Of a stretch of DNA of 64,000 nucleotides, positions 25,919 through 34,888 are shown piece after piece. Both the position numbers and the translations under genes were made by a program. Positions within the stretch are counted from its first letter, which is position 1. Every line of letters starts with the position of its first letter. The stretch spans positions 1-64,000 of the forward strand of contig JAUVDV010000001.1 in NCBI GenBank assembly GCA_030595125.1. The letters are read 5' to 3'. The notes under the pieces are model-generated. The model ran no database searches, was not told the origin of the DNA, and saw only the letters and a program-made list of their open reading frames with translations. Source of the DNA: Deltaproteobacteria bacterium. GTDB taxonomy: Bacteria > Myxococcota_A > Polyangia > JAAYKL01.

Positions 25919-27616
25919 ATGCGCAAGTGTAATCAATGCGGTGAAATGTACGATGGCGCCGAGATGTTTTGTCCAGTGGACGGGTCGAAGTTGGTGAAGC
26001 CTGGAGGCGAGGCGATCACCCTCGATATTGAAGCCACCGACAGGGAAGACTACGTAGAACCCCTCGAGGACGCCTACATAGGAAAGGTGATCCAGGGGAG
26101 ATACAAGGTTCTAAACAAGATCGGCGAAGGCGGGATGGGCGTGGTCTACGTGGCGGAGCACGTGGAGATCGAGAAAAAGGTTGCTCTCAAGGTGCTGCGC
26201 GACGACTTCTCCAAAAGGCCGGAAGTGGTGGAGAGATTTCGCCAGGAAGCGCGCTCGGCCAGCAAGATCGGACATCCACACATTGTGGACGTCACTGACT
26301 TCGGACAGCTCGACGACGGCGGAGTTTTCTTCGCCATGGAGCATCTCACCGGTTGCGGCCTGAACGAGATCTGCCGGGGGGAAACGGTGCCCCTGGTTCG
26401 CGCGGTCACCATAATCGAGCAGATTGCGCGCGCCCTGAAGGCGGCACACGAAAAAGGCATCGTTCATCGGGACATGAAGCCGGAGAACGTCTTTCTGGTA
26501 CAGCGCGACGAGCGTCAGGACTTCGTCAAGATACTGGACTTCGGTATCGCGAAGATCTCCGATCGGGACAACGAAGGAAAGCGGCTCACCAAGACCGGGA
26601 TGATCTTCGGCACACCCGAGTACATGTCCCCGGAGCAGGCTGCGGGAAAGGAACTGGATCACCGGGTCGACGTATACGCCCTCGGATGCATTATGTTCGA
26701 GTTGTTCACCGGAGAAGTTCCCTACGACGGGGATTCCTTCATGGCGATCCTGACAAAGCACATGTTCGAGACCATCCCGGCCATAGATGAAGTATACCCA
26801 CAAACTGACGTTCCGGAGTCCGTGCGCGCCGTTGTGTACAAGGCCATGGCCAAGGAGACCGAGGATCGCTACAACGACATGGACGATCTCCGCGAGGATC
26901 TCGAGCGCGCCCTGGTGGACGCGAACTACATTGTGGAACATCCCAACCGGGAGACCACGATCAGGTTCGAGACCGCAGAGGGAAAGCGCATAAAGAAGCC
27001 GACAAGCGAACAGATCGCCACGGAGATGGACTGGAACGCCGCGTCCGGGATCAGGGACAGGGGCGCAAAGAAATCTGCGATGTCGGTCATCATTCTCCTG
27101 GTTGCGGCGATCATCGTAATTGGGGGACTGGCCGGAGGATACTTCGGGGGATTTTTTGTCGGATCGGGCGAGAAAACAGACGGTCGGGGGCATTCGGGGA
27201 CCGGGGATAAGGTTATCTCGTCGTCAGTGCAGGCAGACGCGGGAGTAACGGGGAAGAAGGTAGAGAAAGACCCGCAAGTCGAGGAAAACACGGCGGCGGC
27301 CATGACAGATGTGTTGATAAAAACAAAACCGGAAGGCGCGGTCATTTCAATCTCGGGGATGGGGCAGGTGTGCACCAGCGCGCCTTGCGAGCTTGAGCTG
27401 GCAACGGGCAAGTCCGTGGAGATCACCGCGACGTCGGGCAATAAAAAGAAAACCCTCGTCTTCACGCCGTCAGAGCAGAACAGGGAATTGACCCTGACCC
27501 TGAAGGCAAAAGGTGGCGGCAAGTGGACCCCCAAGGCCGGCGGCGGCGACAAACCGTCCGGTGAAAAAAAACCGTCAGGCGGGCTGAAGATCCCCGGGAT
27601 TTTCAAGGATAATTAG
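25919..27616 (+). CDS. Ser/Thr protein kinase with N-terminal zinc ribbon and PEGA-like domain
   Basis: 565 residues from the ATG at 25919 (an upstream TTG would add eight). It opens with a short zinc ribbon CNQCGEMYDGAEMFCPVDG, with Asp in place of the fourth Cys; FCPxDG is a pattern I associate with myxobacterial kinases. Kinase motifs: KIGEGGMGVVYVAEH, VALKVL, IVHRDMKPENVFLV, ILDFGIAKI, GTPEYMSPEQ. One transmembrane helix (MSVIILLVAAIIVIGGLAGGYFGG, about 385-405) is followed by a PEGA domain (TKPEGAVISISGMGQVCTSA) and a Lys/Gly/Pro tail. Same overall design as the two kinases near 18 kb. Confidence 0.87.
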   Translation: MRKCNQCGEMYDGAEMFCPVDGSKLVKPGGEAITLDIEATDREDYVEPLEDAYIGKVIQGRYKVLNKIGEGGMGVVYVAEHVEIEKKVALKVLRDDFSKRPEVVERFRQEARSASKIGHPHIVDVTDFGQLDDGGVFFAMEHLTGCGLNEICRGETVPLVRAVTIIEQIARALKAAHEKGIVHRDMKPENVFLVQRDERQDFVKILDFGIAKISDRDNEGKRLTKTGMIFGTPEYMSPEQAAGKELDHRVDVYALGCIMFELFTGEVPYDGDSFMAILTKHMFETIPAIDEVYPQTDVPESVRAVVYKAMAKETEDRYNDMDDLREDLERALVDANYIVEHPNRETTIRFETAEGKRIKKPTSEQIATEMDWNAASGIRDRGAKKSAMSVIILLVAAIIVIGGLAGGYFGGFFVGSGEKTDGRGHSGTGDKVISSSVQADAGVTGKKVEKDPQVEENTAAAMTDVLIKTKPEGAVISISGMGQVCTSAPCELELATGKSVEITATSGNKKKTLVFTPSEQNRELTLTLKAKGGGKWTPKAGGGDKPSGEKKPSGGLKIPGIFKDN

Positions 27617-27628
27617 TACCGCAACCCG

Positions 27629-30025
27629 TCAATCTTCGATTGAAGAGGCATTTGCAAATCGTCCATTTCGCAAGTCGTTGAGCTCGGGGTCGAACGGCTT
27701 GAGAAGCAGGCCGTGATCGGCAGCGGTCATCGCTTCGACGTTACGACCACTCAGAAAAAGGAGGCGAGCTCGGGCCGCGAAGATCTCGGGCTCGGTGTAG
27801 AGTACCTCAAAAAGGGCGTCGTCCGCGCGGGTCAGGGCCAGGGCGATCATCTCGTCTCCCGGCGGTGGTTCGAGCCGGGACACCAGGGTGGCAAACTCCG
27901 CGAGGAGATCAGCGTTGTCCGGATAGGTGGCGATGGCGTTGTCGAGGAGAGATATCCCGTCCATGGGGGAGCCGGTTTCGAAGAGAAAGTGCGCCTTGTG
28001 AACAATGAAAGAGGGATCATCCTCGCTCATGGAATTGCACAGGCGCTCCAGGAGTTTTGCGGCTTCGTCTTTTCGGTGAAGGGCGAGGAGTGCTTTGAAC
28101 TCCAAAACATCCAGATAATATGCATTAGTGGCAGATGATGTAATATTGCGCAGGGTTGTTATGGATGAAAGAGCATCGTCGATACGGCCGGCGTTGAAGA
28201 GGAGGTCTACGCGAAATAGGTGCGATTCCACGGATGAAGTGTTCAGGTCGACCTCGTTGTCGAAGACCGCCAAGGCGCGCTCGTGATCACCTCGCTGCGA
28301 GAGGATGGCGGAGTTGAAGACCGAGGTGTCCACACTCTTGGATCCGGGAATTCTGGGTCTCGCAAGGCGCATGTTCTCACCGTTGGACCGGGCCTCGACA
28401 AGGTCGAAAGAAACCCCGCTGAAGGAACGATCCAGAAAGTTTGCGACATAGGTTTCCAGGTCGGAAAATCTGTACGCGCCCTGGCCGAAGGCAACGTAAA
28501 GAGCGCCGGGAAAGAATGCGTTGTTGCCGGGATCGACCTGGCGCCAGGTCGATCCGTCCCAGTACATGGCCCAGAGGTGGGGCTCCCAGGTTCCCCCGTG
28601 AGAGAGGAAGACCCCGGAGACCAGCCTGGTGGGAATGCCAAGGGCCCGCATTAACGATGTGAAGAGGATGGAATGATCCCTGCAATCGCCGGATCCGCGC
28701 CGGAGTATTGTGACCGCGTAGGTCATTCCCTTTAAATGAACTTTTTCCGGCAGGAGCGTGTAGACGTAATTCATGACGAGCTTCGCGACCTTGTCCGGGT
28801 TTTTCCAGAAACGCTGTGGGTTTCGGATAAGGGCCGCGCGGGCCACCACGGTGGAGGCGTTGTCTTTTCGTATCCCGGGCAGAGAGCCGCTTTTTCCGCC
28901 GGAACGCAGATAAAGAACAGCATTGCGCACATCCGGCGCGTTGGTCACGATGTACTCGGTCGATGAAAGATCTTTGTCGGTTGGAGGATCCTTTCTGTCC
29001 GGCGAGCGGGGGGAGACCTCCAGTTCCAGTTCATTATTGGAGACAACGGTGAGTTTTTGGTTGGCGGGATCATCGAGAAACGCAAGGGCGTCAAATCCGA
29101 GGGGTTCCGTGCCGACGAGCCTGAAGCGCGCGTGGGTGACGGAATGTATCTGGCCAACGTACGTGTCGGAGAACAGACGACCGGACCTGGCGCTCGAGGA
29201 CTCCTGCGGAAATGAGGGGGCGCGGTCCATGAGACGTCGAACCTGGTGGACGGCAGGATAATGCTCCTCGAGGGGAAGACCGCTCCCATCGAAGAAGATG
29301 CGAACGAAAGTTCTGTCCGTACCCGCGCGAACAGCCGTGACCCAGGTTCCCTCGATCTCCAGGTCGTCACGGGTCAGTTTGCCCGGTTTCGGAGGGGTGA
29401 ACCCGATGGCTGTGGGCGAATCCAACCACGGGTTGTAGTAGGCGACCACGACAGAGAAGTCCTTATCTCCAGCGGCGATATCCCGCATGAGATCGTGAAG
29501 CCGAAAACCGATCACCTCGTTGCCAACGAGAGGAAGAGGGGTGGGAAGCTGACTGATAGGATCACTGACGGATTCCCGAAACTCCTTGATTCTGTCCCAG
29601 CGATCCCCGGTAAAACCCACCTGGGAGACAACGGTGCCGGAAAGGGAATTGAGGACCACATACGAGCCGCGCAGGAACGTACCGTCGGAGGCGAGGGTGA
29701 GTTCCGAGCGAACTGTGTAGTGGTTGAAATCGTACGACTTGAGGCTCACCCTCTTGAAGAAGTGTGAAAGCGTGAGACTCTCCGGGCCGAAAGGACCTTT
29801 CTCGGAGCTCACGGAACGTACCTCTCTTCCCACGTCGAGGCCGTCGATGAACACGGAAAAAACGAGCGTATTCGAGCTCTCGGCAGGTAAAACCTCAACT
29901 GAATGCTCGGGGATTTTGGGGGGTCTGACGACCGGAGACGGGCCGCAACCAAATATAGAGATTGATACGGTAACAAGGAGGATTGAGGCGAAGCGCGGAG
30001 CGTTGAAAAAAGACAAGGCGGTCAC
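27629..30025 (-). CDS. Lipoprotein with a transglutaminase-like core and helical repeats
   Basis: 798 residues, GTG start at 30025 overlapping the TGA of cdsA (GTGA). A signal sequence ends in the lipobox ISIFGC. The N-terminal half is beta-rich. A transglutaminase/protease core is visible at about residue 448 as SGDCRDHSILFTSLMRALGIPTRLVSG, followed by EPHLWAMYWDG and QVDPGNN, giving the Cys-His-Asp triad. The C-terminal part (about 600-798) is TPR-like with repeated helical units. Likely a periplasmic enzyme or scaffold acting on peptides, possibly peptidoglycan. Translational coupling to uppS-cdsA suggests an envelope role. The frame stays open further upstream but inside cdsA. Confidence 0.75.
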   Translation of the reverse strand: MTALSFFNAPRFASILLVTVSISIFGCGPSPVVRPPKIPEHSVEVLPAESSNTLVFSVFIDGLDVGREVRSVSSEKGPFGPESLTLSHFFKRVSLKSYDFNHYTVRSELTLASDGTFLRGSYVVLNSLSGTVVSQVGFTGDRWDRIKEFRESVSDPISQLPTPLPLVGNEVIGFRLHDLMRDIAAGDKDFSVVVAYYNPWLDSPTAIGFTPPKPGKLTRDDLEIEGTWVTAVRAGTDRTFVRIFFDGSGLPLEEHYPAVHQVRRLMDRAPSFPQESSSARSGRLFSDTYVGQIHSVTHARFRLVGTEPLGFDALAFLDDPANQKLTVVSNNELELEVSPRSPDRKDPPTDKDLSSTEYIVTNAPDVRNAVLYLRSGGKSGSLPGIRKDNASTVVARAALIRNPQRFWKNPDKVAKLVMNYVYTLLPEKVHLKGMTYAVTILRRGSGDCRDHSILFTSLMRALGIPTRLVSGVFLSHGGTWEPHLWAMYWDGSTWRQVDPGNNAFFPGALYVAFGQGAYRFSDLETYVANFLDRSFSGVSFDLVEARSNGENMRLARPRIPGSKSVDTSVFNSAILSQRGDHERALAVFDNEVDLNTSSVESHLFRVDLLFNAGRIDDALSSITTLRNITSSATNAYYLDVLEFKALLALHRKDEAAKLLERLCNSMSEDDPSFIVHKAHFLFETGSPMDGISLLDNAIATYPDNADLLAEFATLVSRLEPPPGDEMIALALTRADDALFEVLYTEPEIFAARARLLFLSGRNVEAMTAADHGLLLKPFDPELNDLRNGRFANASSIED

Positions 30026-30861
30026 CTGATCAAAGAAAAGAGGAGGATAACTGGTGCGCCGAATAGCATGGCGTCGCATCGGTCCAGAATCCCGCCGTGA
30101 CCGGGAATGATTTTTCCCGAATCCTTGATGTTGAAGCCGCGCTTGAGAAATGATTCCGCGAGGTCGCCAAACTGACAGAAGATACTCAGGGAGATGCCGA
30201 GCAGGGCGATATCGTACCAGAACAACTCTGGAAGAAGCGTGAGCTTTGCGACGGCAACCGCGAGAACGACGCCGAAGATCCCGCCGAAAGCGCCGGCCCA
30301 GGTCTTGTTGGGGCTGATGAGGGGGGCGAGCTTCCTCTTGCCGAACAGACGACCGAATGCATAGGCGAAGGTATCGTTCAAAACGGCGGCGGCAAGAAGA
30401 AGGAGCACCCACCAGCGACCGGAGGCAAGGTCAGATGAAGCCAATGGAGAGGCAGGGTCGAATGGATTTATGAGGGAAAACGAACCGAAAAGACCGCCGA
30501 TATAGACCGCGCCGGTAGCTGTAAAGGCTGCGGCCCGAAAGGTATTGTCAGGAGTACCCGGTACGAACATGAAGAGGAGGAGGGAGACGGGAAAGACGAG
30601 CATCAGGGCCAGCAAGGGCGCGAAATCGTACATGGATTGAAAGCAGACAGCCACGCTGACCGCGACGGCGAGCAGGGACACAAAGATGCGATATCGCGAA
30701 AAATCACTTCCGAGGGTGATCGTGCCGAACTCGAAACCGGCAAGAGCGGACAGGAGAACTACGAGGACGGCGAGGGCCCCCGGCGGCGCCAGTATAATCA
30801 GGGCGAGAATGGGCGGAAGAAGAACGACCGCCGATATGATGCGCAAGGTGAGATTTGACAT
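30022..30861 (-). CDS. cdsA: Phosphatidate cytidylyltransferase
   Basis: 279 residues, about eight hydrophobic segments. Makes CDP-diacylglycerol. The family signature is near the C-terminus: ESFLKRGFNIKDSGKIIPGHGGILDRCDAM, with the last positions DRCD instead of the usual DRxD hydrophobic consensus. LISPNKTWAGAFGG is also typical. Starts next to uppS, the conserved pair; translation is then coupled to the transglutaminase lipoprotein. Confidence 0.94.
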   Translation of the reverse strand: MSNLTLRIISAVVLLPPILALIILAPPGALAVLVVLLSALAGFEFGTITLGSDFSRYRIFVSLLAVAVSVAVCFQSMYDFAPLLALMLVFPVSLLLFMFVPGTPDNTFRAAAFTATGAVYIGGLFGSFSLINPFDPASPLASSDLASGRWWVLLLLAAAVLNDTFAYAFGRLFGKRKLAPLISPNKTWAGAFGGIFGVVLAVAVAKLTLLPELFWYDIALLGISLSIFCQFGDLAESFLKRGFNIKDSGKIIPGHGGILDRCDAMLFGAPVILLFSLIR

Positions 30862-31584
30862 CTATTTACCTATGCCGCCGAAGCGGCGGTTGCGTGAAGA
30901 AAAGGAAGAAAGAGCATCATCGAGGTCAGAAGGCTGGAAATCGGGCCACATTTTGTCGAAGAAATAGAGTTCGCAGTATGCGGAGCTCCAAATAAGAAAA
31001 TTGGAGATACGAAACTCACCGGAGGTTCTGATGAGAAGGTCCAGAGGACCGAGGTCGCTGGACTGAAGGGAGCTGAAAAAGACATCGATATCGATGGCCG
31101 CGGGATCCAGTTCGCCCGACGCGGCACGAACGGCCAGGGCCCGGGCGGCCGACACGATTTCCTCGCGTCCGCCGTATGAGAGGGCCAGGCAAAGGGTCAT
31201 TCCGGTATTGTCTTTGGATTCATCGATCAGGTCGAAAAGCGCCTTGCGGGGCGAGTCCGGGAGGGAGTCGAGATCCCCGATGGCGGTCAGACGAATATCA
31301 TTGTCGAGGATAGTGCGACGCTCGGACTTGAGATAATGGCCGAGAAGGGACATGAGGGCCTTGATCTCGGGGGCGGGGCGAACCCAATTTTGCAGCGAAA
31401 ATGCATAGAGCGTGAGCACCTTGATGCCTCGCTCGCGGCATGCGGTTACGATACGGTTGACCGCCACGGCGCCCTCCTTGTGCCCCGCGACCCTCGGGAG
31501 GTTGCGGGAGGCGGCCCAACGGCCGTTGCCATCCATGATGATGCCTATGTGGCGCGGTAGCGAAAGTGGTGTTTTGTCGACCAT
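30862..31584 (-). CDS. uppS: Isoprenyl (undecaprenyl) diphosphate synthase
   Basis: 240 residues from the ATG at 31584, chosen because the family begins near MVDKTPLSLPRHIGIIMDGNGRWA; a longer frame to 31668 is possible but would add an unrelated N-terminus. HIGIIMDGNGRWA holds the catalytic Asp and phosphate-binding loop, and LLIRTSGEFRISNFLIW and AYCELYFFDKMWPDF are strong family markers. Makes the lipid carrier for peptidoglycan. Directly precedes cdsA. Confidence 0.94.
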   Translation of the reverse strand: MVDKTPLSLPRHIGIIMDGNGRWAASRNLPRVAGHKEGAVAVNRIVTACRERGIKVLTLYAFSLQNWVRPAPEIKALMSLLGHYLKSERRTILDNDIRLTAIGDLDSLPDSPRKALFDLIDESKDNTGMTLCLALSYGGREEIVSAARALAVRAASGELDPAAIDIDVFFSSLQSSDLGPLDLLIRTSGEFRISNFLIWSSAYCELYFFDKMWPDFQPSDLDDALSSFSSRNRRFGGIGK

Positions 31585-31691
31585 GGAAGAAAAGAAATTA
31601 TCATACCGGGCCGGGGCGTGGAAGAGATATAAGGGGTAGCCCTTTACTATGGGGTGCGAGACGTACATATTGAGCCCATGTGGTGCAAGAC

Positions 31692-32648
31692 ATGAACAGC
31701 GAAGATCTATACAGAGCGCTCGGGGTCGAAAAGGGGGCGAGCGCAGCCGAGATCAAAAAGGCCTACAGAAACCTGGCGCGGAAACTTCATCCAGACCACA
31801 ACGAGGGAAACAAGGAGGCGGAGGAGGAATTCAAGAAGGTCTCGGCGGCCTACACGGTCCTGGGTGACGAGAAGAAGAGAAAGCTTTACGACGAGTTCGG
31901 AATCGACGGTCTACGAGATGGTTTCGATGCCGAAAAATGGCGGCAGTATGGTCCCCGGGGTGGGCCTCGTACGGGTTCTCCGTTTCAACAAGGAGGGTTC
32001 GATTTCGGAGGGTTCTCCGGGTTCGGAGGCATGGAGGATGTATTTGATTCTCTCTTCGGCGGCGGGCGCGGCGGCAGACGTGGAGGAGGCAGGGCTCGAG
32101 CGGGAAACGCGCACAGATGGGGAGGTGGCAGGGTCCCGAAAGGCCACCAGGTACGTTCCGAACTGGAAATAGAGCTCCTCGATGCGATTCTTGGAAGGGA
32201 GCTGCAGATCATTATCCAGGTGCAAGGGGAAAAGCGGAACCTGAAGGTGAAAGTGCCCGGGGGCATAGAAGATGGTCAGAGCATCAGGTTGAAGGGTCAG
32301 GGCGGCGAAAGCCCCGCAGGAGGTGAGAGAGGAGATCTCATACTCGAGGTGAAGGTAAAGAGAGGCGAAGAATACGTGAGGGATGGAATGAACCTGACAA
32401 AAACCGAAAAAATATCCATAGGAACTGCATATTTCGGGGGTTCTATAAATGTAGAGACGCCATGGGGGAAGGGAAAAGTGACCATGCCGCGTGGTACCCA
32501 GGGAGGACAGAAGCTCAGGATAGCGGGGCACGGGATCAGAAAAGAGGGAAAGTCAGGGGACCTGTACGTGAAGGTAGCCATTAAAATACCCAAGAATATC
32601 GATGCGGATACGGAAGAGCTGGTAAAGAAGTTAGAAGAGAAAGACTAG
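31692..32648 (+). CDS. DnaJ-family co-chaperone without zinc fingers (CbpA-like)
   Basis: 318 residues from the ATG at 31692 (a GTG 12 bases upstream is the other option). J domain at the N-terminus with the KLHPDHN motif; HPD at about 38-40. A Gly/Phe/Arg-rich region (about 85-150, [24 protein letters not shown]) is followed directly by two substrate-binding beta domains ([47 protein letters not shown]). No CxxCxGxG zinc repeats, so it is a type II J-protein. Divergent from uppS with a short gap, and followed by the parS region. Confidence 0.9.
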   Translation: MNSEDLYRALGVEKGASAAEIKKAYRNLARKLHPDHNEGNKEAEEEFKKVSAAYTVLGDEKKRKLYDEFGIDGLRDGFDAEKWRQYGPRGGPRTGSPFQQGGFDFGGFSGFGGMEDVFDSLFGGGRGGRRGGGRARAGNAHRWGGGRVPKGHQVRSELEIELLDAILGRELQIIIQVQGEKRNLKVKVPGGIEDGQSIRLKGQGGESPAGGERGDLILEVKVKRGEEYVRDGMNLTKTEKISIGTAYFGGSINVETPWGKGKVTMPRGTQGGQKLRIAGHGIRKEGKSGDLYVKVAIKIPKNIDADTEELVKKLEEKD

Positions 32649-32694
32649 TACCGCTTCAACTGCGAATCATTAACATAACGAGACAATGGGGAAA

Positions 32695-32710
32695 TGTTTC
32701 ACGTGAAACG
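32695..32710. promoter_or_regulatory. parS partition site 1 (ParB binding)
   Basis: TGTTTCACGTGAAACG matches the conserved chromosomal parS palindrome TGTTTCACGTGAAACA in 15 of 16 positions, with the full core GTTTCACGTGAAAC. ParB loads here and spreads, pairing with ParA to segregate new origins. It lies 47 bases after the DnaJ-like gene. Confidence 0.93.
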
Positions 32711-32743
32711 CCAGGCGATTGAAAGAGATCACAGTTGGGGGTG

Positions 32744-32759
32744 GGTTTCACGTGAAACG
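32744..32759. promoter_or_regulatory. parS partition site 2 (ParB binding)
   Basis: GGTTTCACGTGAAACG carries the same GTTTCACGTGAAAC core, one base further from the consensus. Its centre is 49 bases from that of site 1, so two ParB nucleation sites sit side by side in the same gap. parS sites cluster near the replication origin in most bacteria, which fits dnaN/recF about 10 kb away. parA and parB themselves are not in the window. Confidence 0.92.
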
Positions 32760-32797
32760 TTAGTTTCTAAGTCATCGAAATTGCCGTGTGTTTTGAC

Positions 32798-32839
32798 TTG
32801 ATAACAATCTTGACAGTTGTTATCAACAGGTTATTCACA
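32798..32839. promoter_or_regulatory. Inverted repeat and DnaA-box-like sites upstream of queC
   Basis: A perfect inverted repeat TTGATAACAA (32798-32807) / TTGTTATCAA (32817-32826) surrounds TTGACA (32810-32815), a possible -35 element. Overlapping the right arm is TTATCAACA (32820-32828, one mismatch to the DnaA box) and next to it TTATTCACA (32831-32839), a perfect TTATNCACA match. This could be an operator over the queC promoter, DnaA-binding sites, or both. Confidence 0.55.
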
Positions 32840-32864
32840 GGATCATTGCAGGTTGCAGGCAAGT

Positions 32865-33590
32865 ATGTCTTTGCCAATGAAAAGAATGGAAAAACCTCTG
32901 GCTGTTGTTCTGTTTTCCGGCGGGATGGACTCATCGGTGGTGCTGGCCATGGCCGCAGACGAGGGCTTCGAGATCCACGCGATCACCATATCATACGGAC
33001 AGCGCCATCGGGTGGAGCTGGACAGTGCGCGAAAGTCGGCACAGGCTATTGGAGTGAAGCGCCATGTCTTCATTGACCTCGATTCCACGCCCTTTGCGGG
33101 ATCGGCACTCACCTGCGAGGATGTGAAGGTGCCCAGAGGACCGCGACCTCCGGGCGCCGATCCCATTCCGCCAACGTACGTCCCGGCGCGAAACACGGTT
33201 TTTCTCTCCCTTGCTCTCGCCTACGCGGAGTCGTCGGGCGCCAGGGACATATTCATCGGGGTCTCATCGGTTGATTACTCCGGGTATCCCGATTGTCGGC
33301 CCGAGTTCCTCACGTCTTTCGAGGAGACGGCGAATCTCGGGACACGATCGGCGGACGGGGGAAAAAGGTTTCGTATTTTGGCCCCGCTGATCGGGATGAC
33401 CAAGGGCGAAACCGTGACGGCAGGTATCCGGCTGGGAGTGGATTTCGGTCTGACCCACTCCTGTTACGATCCCGGTCCCGCCGGGGAACCGTGCGAACAG
33501 TGCGAGGCATGCCAGCTTCGGAGACGCGGTTTCGAGGAGGCTGGCATTGAGGATCCGATCGCCTGCAAGGAAAAGGCGGCGTTGCTATGA
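32865..33590 (+). CDS. queC: 7-cyano-7-deazaguanine synthase
   Basis: 241 residues from the ATG at 32865; ATG at 32886 (MEKPLAVVLFSGG) is an equally good start. ATP-dependent conversion of CDG to preQ0 in queuosine synthesis. P-loop VLFSGGMDSS, YGQRHRVEL, YVPARNTVFLSLALAYAE and the zinc-binding tail HSCYDPGPAGEPCEQCEACQLRRRGF (CxnCxxCxxC) are all present. Overlaps queE by four bases (ATGA). Confidence 0.95.
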   Translation: MSLPMKRMEKPLAVVLFSGGMDSSVVLAMAADEGFEIHAITISYGQRHRVELDSARKSAQAIGVKRHVFIDLDSTPFAGSALTCEDVKVPRGPRPPGADPIPPTYVPARNTVFLSLALAYAESSGARDIFIGVSSVDYSGYPDCRPEFLTSFEETANLGTRSADGGKRFRILAPLIGMTKGETVTAGIRLGVDFGLTHSCYDPGPAGEPCEQCEACQLRRRGFEEAGIEDPIACKEKAALL

Positions 33591-34231
33591 ACTTGCAGGT
33601 TTACGCCATTTTCAGTTCCATCCAGGGTGAATCTACCAGGTCCGGGCTGCCCACCACCTTCATCCGATTGGCGGGCTGTCCTCTCCATTGCTCGTACTGC
33701 GACACGCGGCTGGCATGCGAGGCAACAGGTGATTCGATGACCGTCGACGATGTGGTCGCGAAGGTGACCGAGCACGGTCGTCGTCTGGTGGAGGTGACCG
33801 GCGGCGAGCCGCTGGCCCAAAAATCAGCCCTGTCGCTGATGACAGCCCTTGCCGATAAGGGTTTCGACGTAATGCTCGAAACTTCGGGCGCGTTTTCAAT
33901 CGCCGATGTGGATCCCCGCGTCAGGGTGATCATGGACGTGAAGACACCGGGGTCAGCGATGCGTGATCGGATGGACATGAGCAACCTTGACCTCCTGGAC
34001 GGCAACCGGCACGAGTTGAAGTTCGTGATAACCTCCAGGGACGATTTCGATTGGGCGGCAGTGCTGATCCGGACTAGAAAACTGGCCGGAACGTGCGAGC
34101 TGCTATTTTCGCCGGCGTCCGGTCATCTCAAGGGAGAAGAGCTGGCGCAGTGGATTCTCGACGCAAACCTCCCGGTTCGTTTGCAGCTTCAAGTCCACAA
34201 GATCCTGTGGCCCGGGGAAGAAAACAAATGA
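33587..34231 (+). CDS. queE: 7-carboxy-7-deazaguanine synthase (radical SAM)
   Basis: 214 residues. Makes CDG from 6-carboxytetrahydropterin for queC. The cluster motif CPLHCSYC (CX3CX2C, about 30-37) with RLAGCPLHC and CDTRLACE before and after, VTGGEPL, and the MDVKTPGS segment identify QueE. Its upstream neighbour queC and downstream DUF488 gene overlap by four bases each, so the three are co-translated. QueD is not seen in the window; folE (16.7 kb) supplies the pterin precursor. Confidence 0.94.
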   Translation: MNLQVYAIFSSIQGESTRSGLPTTFIRLAGCPLHCSYCDTRLACEATGDSMTVDDVVAKVTEHGRRLVEVTGGEPLAQKSALSLMTALADKGFDVMLETSGAFSIADVDPRVRVIMDVKTPGSAMRDRMDMSNLDLLDGNRHELKFVITSRDDFDWAAVLIRTRKLAGTCELLFSPASGHLKGEELAQWILDANLPVRLQLQVHKILWPGEENK

Positions 34232-34785
34232 TATCCGGTGGCGTGAGGAGACCGAGGGTATTCACCATGGGTCACGCCGATCTCTCACTCGAAGAGTTCT
34301 TCTCGATCATCGAGCGATCATCGGTGAGATCGATCGCGGATATTCGGTCGAACCCGGCGGCCCCCAGGCTTCCGTGGTTCGAACGGCATGCCCTGGCGAT
34401 GGAGATCGAAAAACACGGCCTGTCATACAGGTGGTTCAGGAGCCTCGGGAGGCACAAGCCGAACATCGCGCAAGCCGACATCCACGTGGCCCTGGCCAAG
34501 GAGGAAGATCGCCGGTACGCGGCGGCCATGAACACGCCGGCCTTTGAGCAATCCTGCAAGGATCTCATCGGTCTGGCCGCCAGCACGGTGACGGTGCTTC
34601 TGGGCGCAAAAAAAGATCGGAAAAACTGCCAGCGGCGTCTGCTGGCGGACAAGCTCATGATCATGGGCGTTCGCGTGGTCCACATTCTCGGACTCGAGGA
34701 GTCGCAAGAACACGTGATGCATCCTGGTCTTGAGGTGGAGCGCGGCAAGTTGTTTTACCGGGGAAAACAGCTGTCTCTTATTTGA
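34228..34785 (+). CDS. DUF488-family protein
   Basis: 185 residues from the ATG at 34228 overlapping the queE stop (ATGA). The family pattern is clear: FTMGHADLSLEEFFSIIE, SIADIRSNPAAPRLPWFERHALA, YRWFRSLGRHKPN, VTVLLGAKKDRKNCQRRLLADKL. Function unknown for the family; some members neighbour nucleic-acid-processing genes. Coupling to queE is probably operon packing rather than proof of a role in queuosine. Confidence 0.85.
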   Translation: MISGGVRRPRVFTMGHADLSLEEFFSIIERSSVRSIADIRSNPAAPRLPWFERHALAMEIEKHGLSYRWFRSLGRHKPNIAQADIHVALAKEEDRRYAAAMNTPAFEQSCKDLIGLAASTVTVLLGAKKDRKNCQRRLLADKLMIMGVRVVHILGLEESQEHVMHPGLEVERGKLFYRGKQLSLI

Positions 34786-34828
34786 TACACCGCCGATAAT
34801 GACAATAATTACAACCCGTTACGACCAT

Positions 34829-34888
34829 CAAATGCGGCTTCCATCATCTTCCCCTTCCCCTCGTAGGGGAAGGCCGGGATGGGGTCAA
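34829..34888. repeat. Dispersed palindromic repeat, copy 2 (inverted)
   Basis: The reverse complement of this segment matches copy 1 at 25838-25898: CCCCATCCCGGCCTTCCCCT, three variable loop bases, AGGGGAAGGGGAAGATGATGG. The hairpin stem CCTTCCCCT/AGGGGAAGG (34853-34873) is unchanged while the loop differs, as expected for a conserved structured repeat. It spans the gap between two convergent genes and reaches the last bases of the minus-strand one. Confidence 0.7.

Noticed and set aside
26111-27193. A 360-codon frame opposite the third kinase
   Set aside because: Mirror frame of a clear kinase; composition is typical for antisense shadows.
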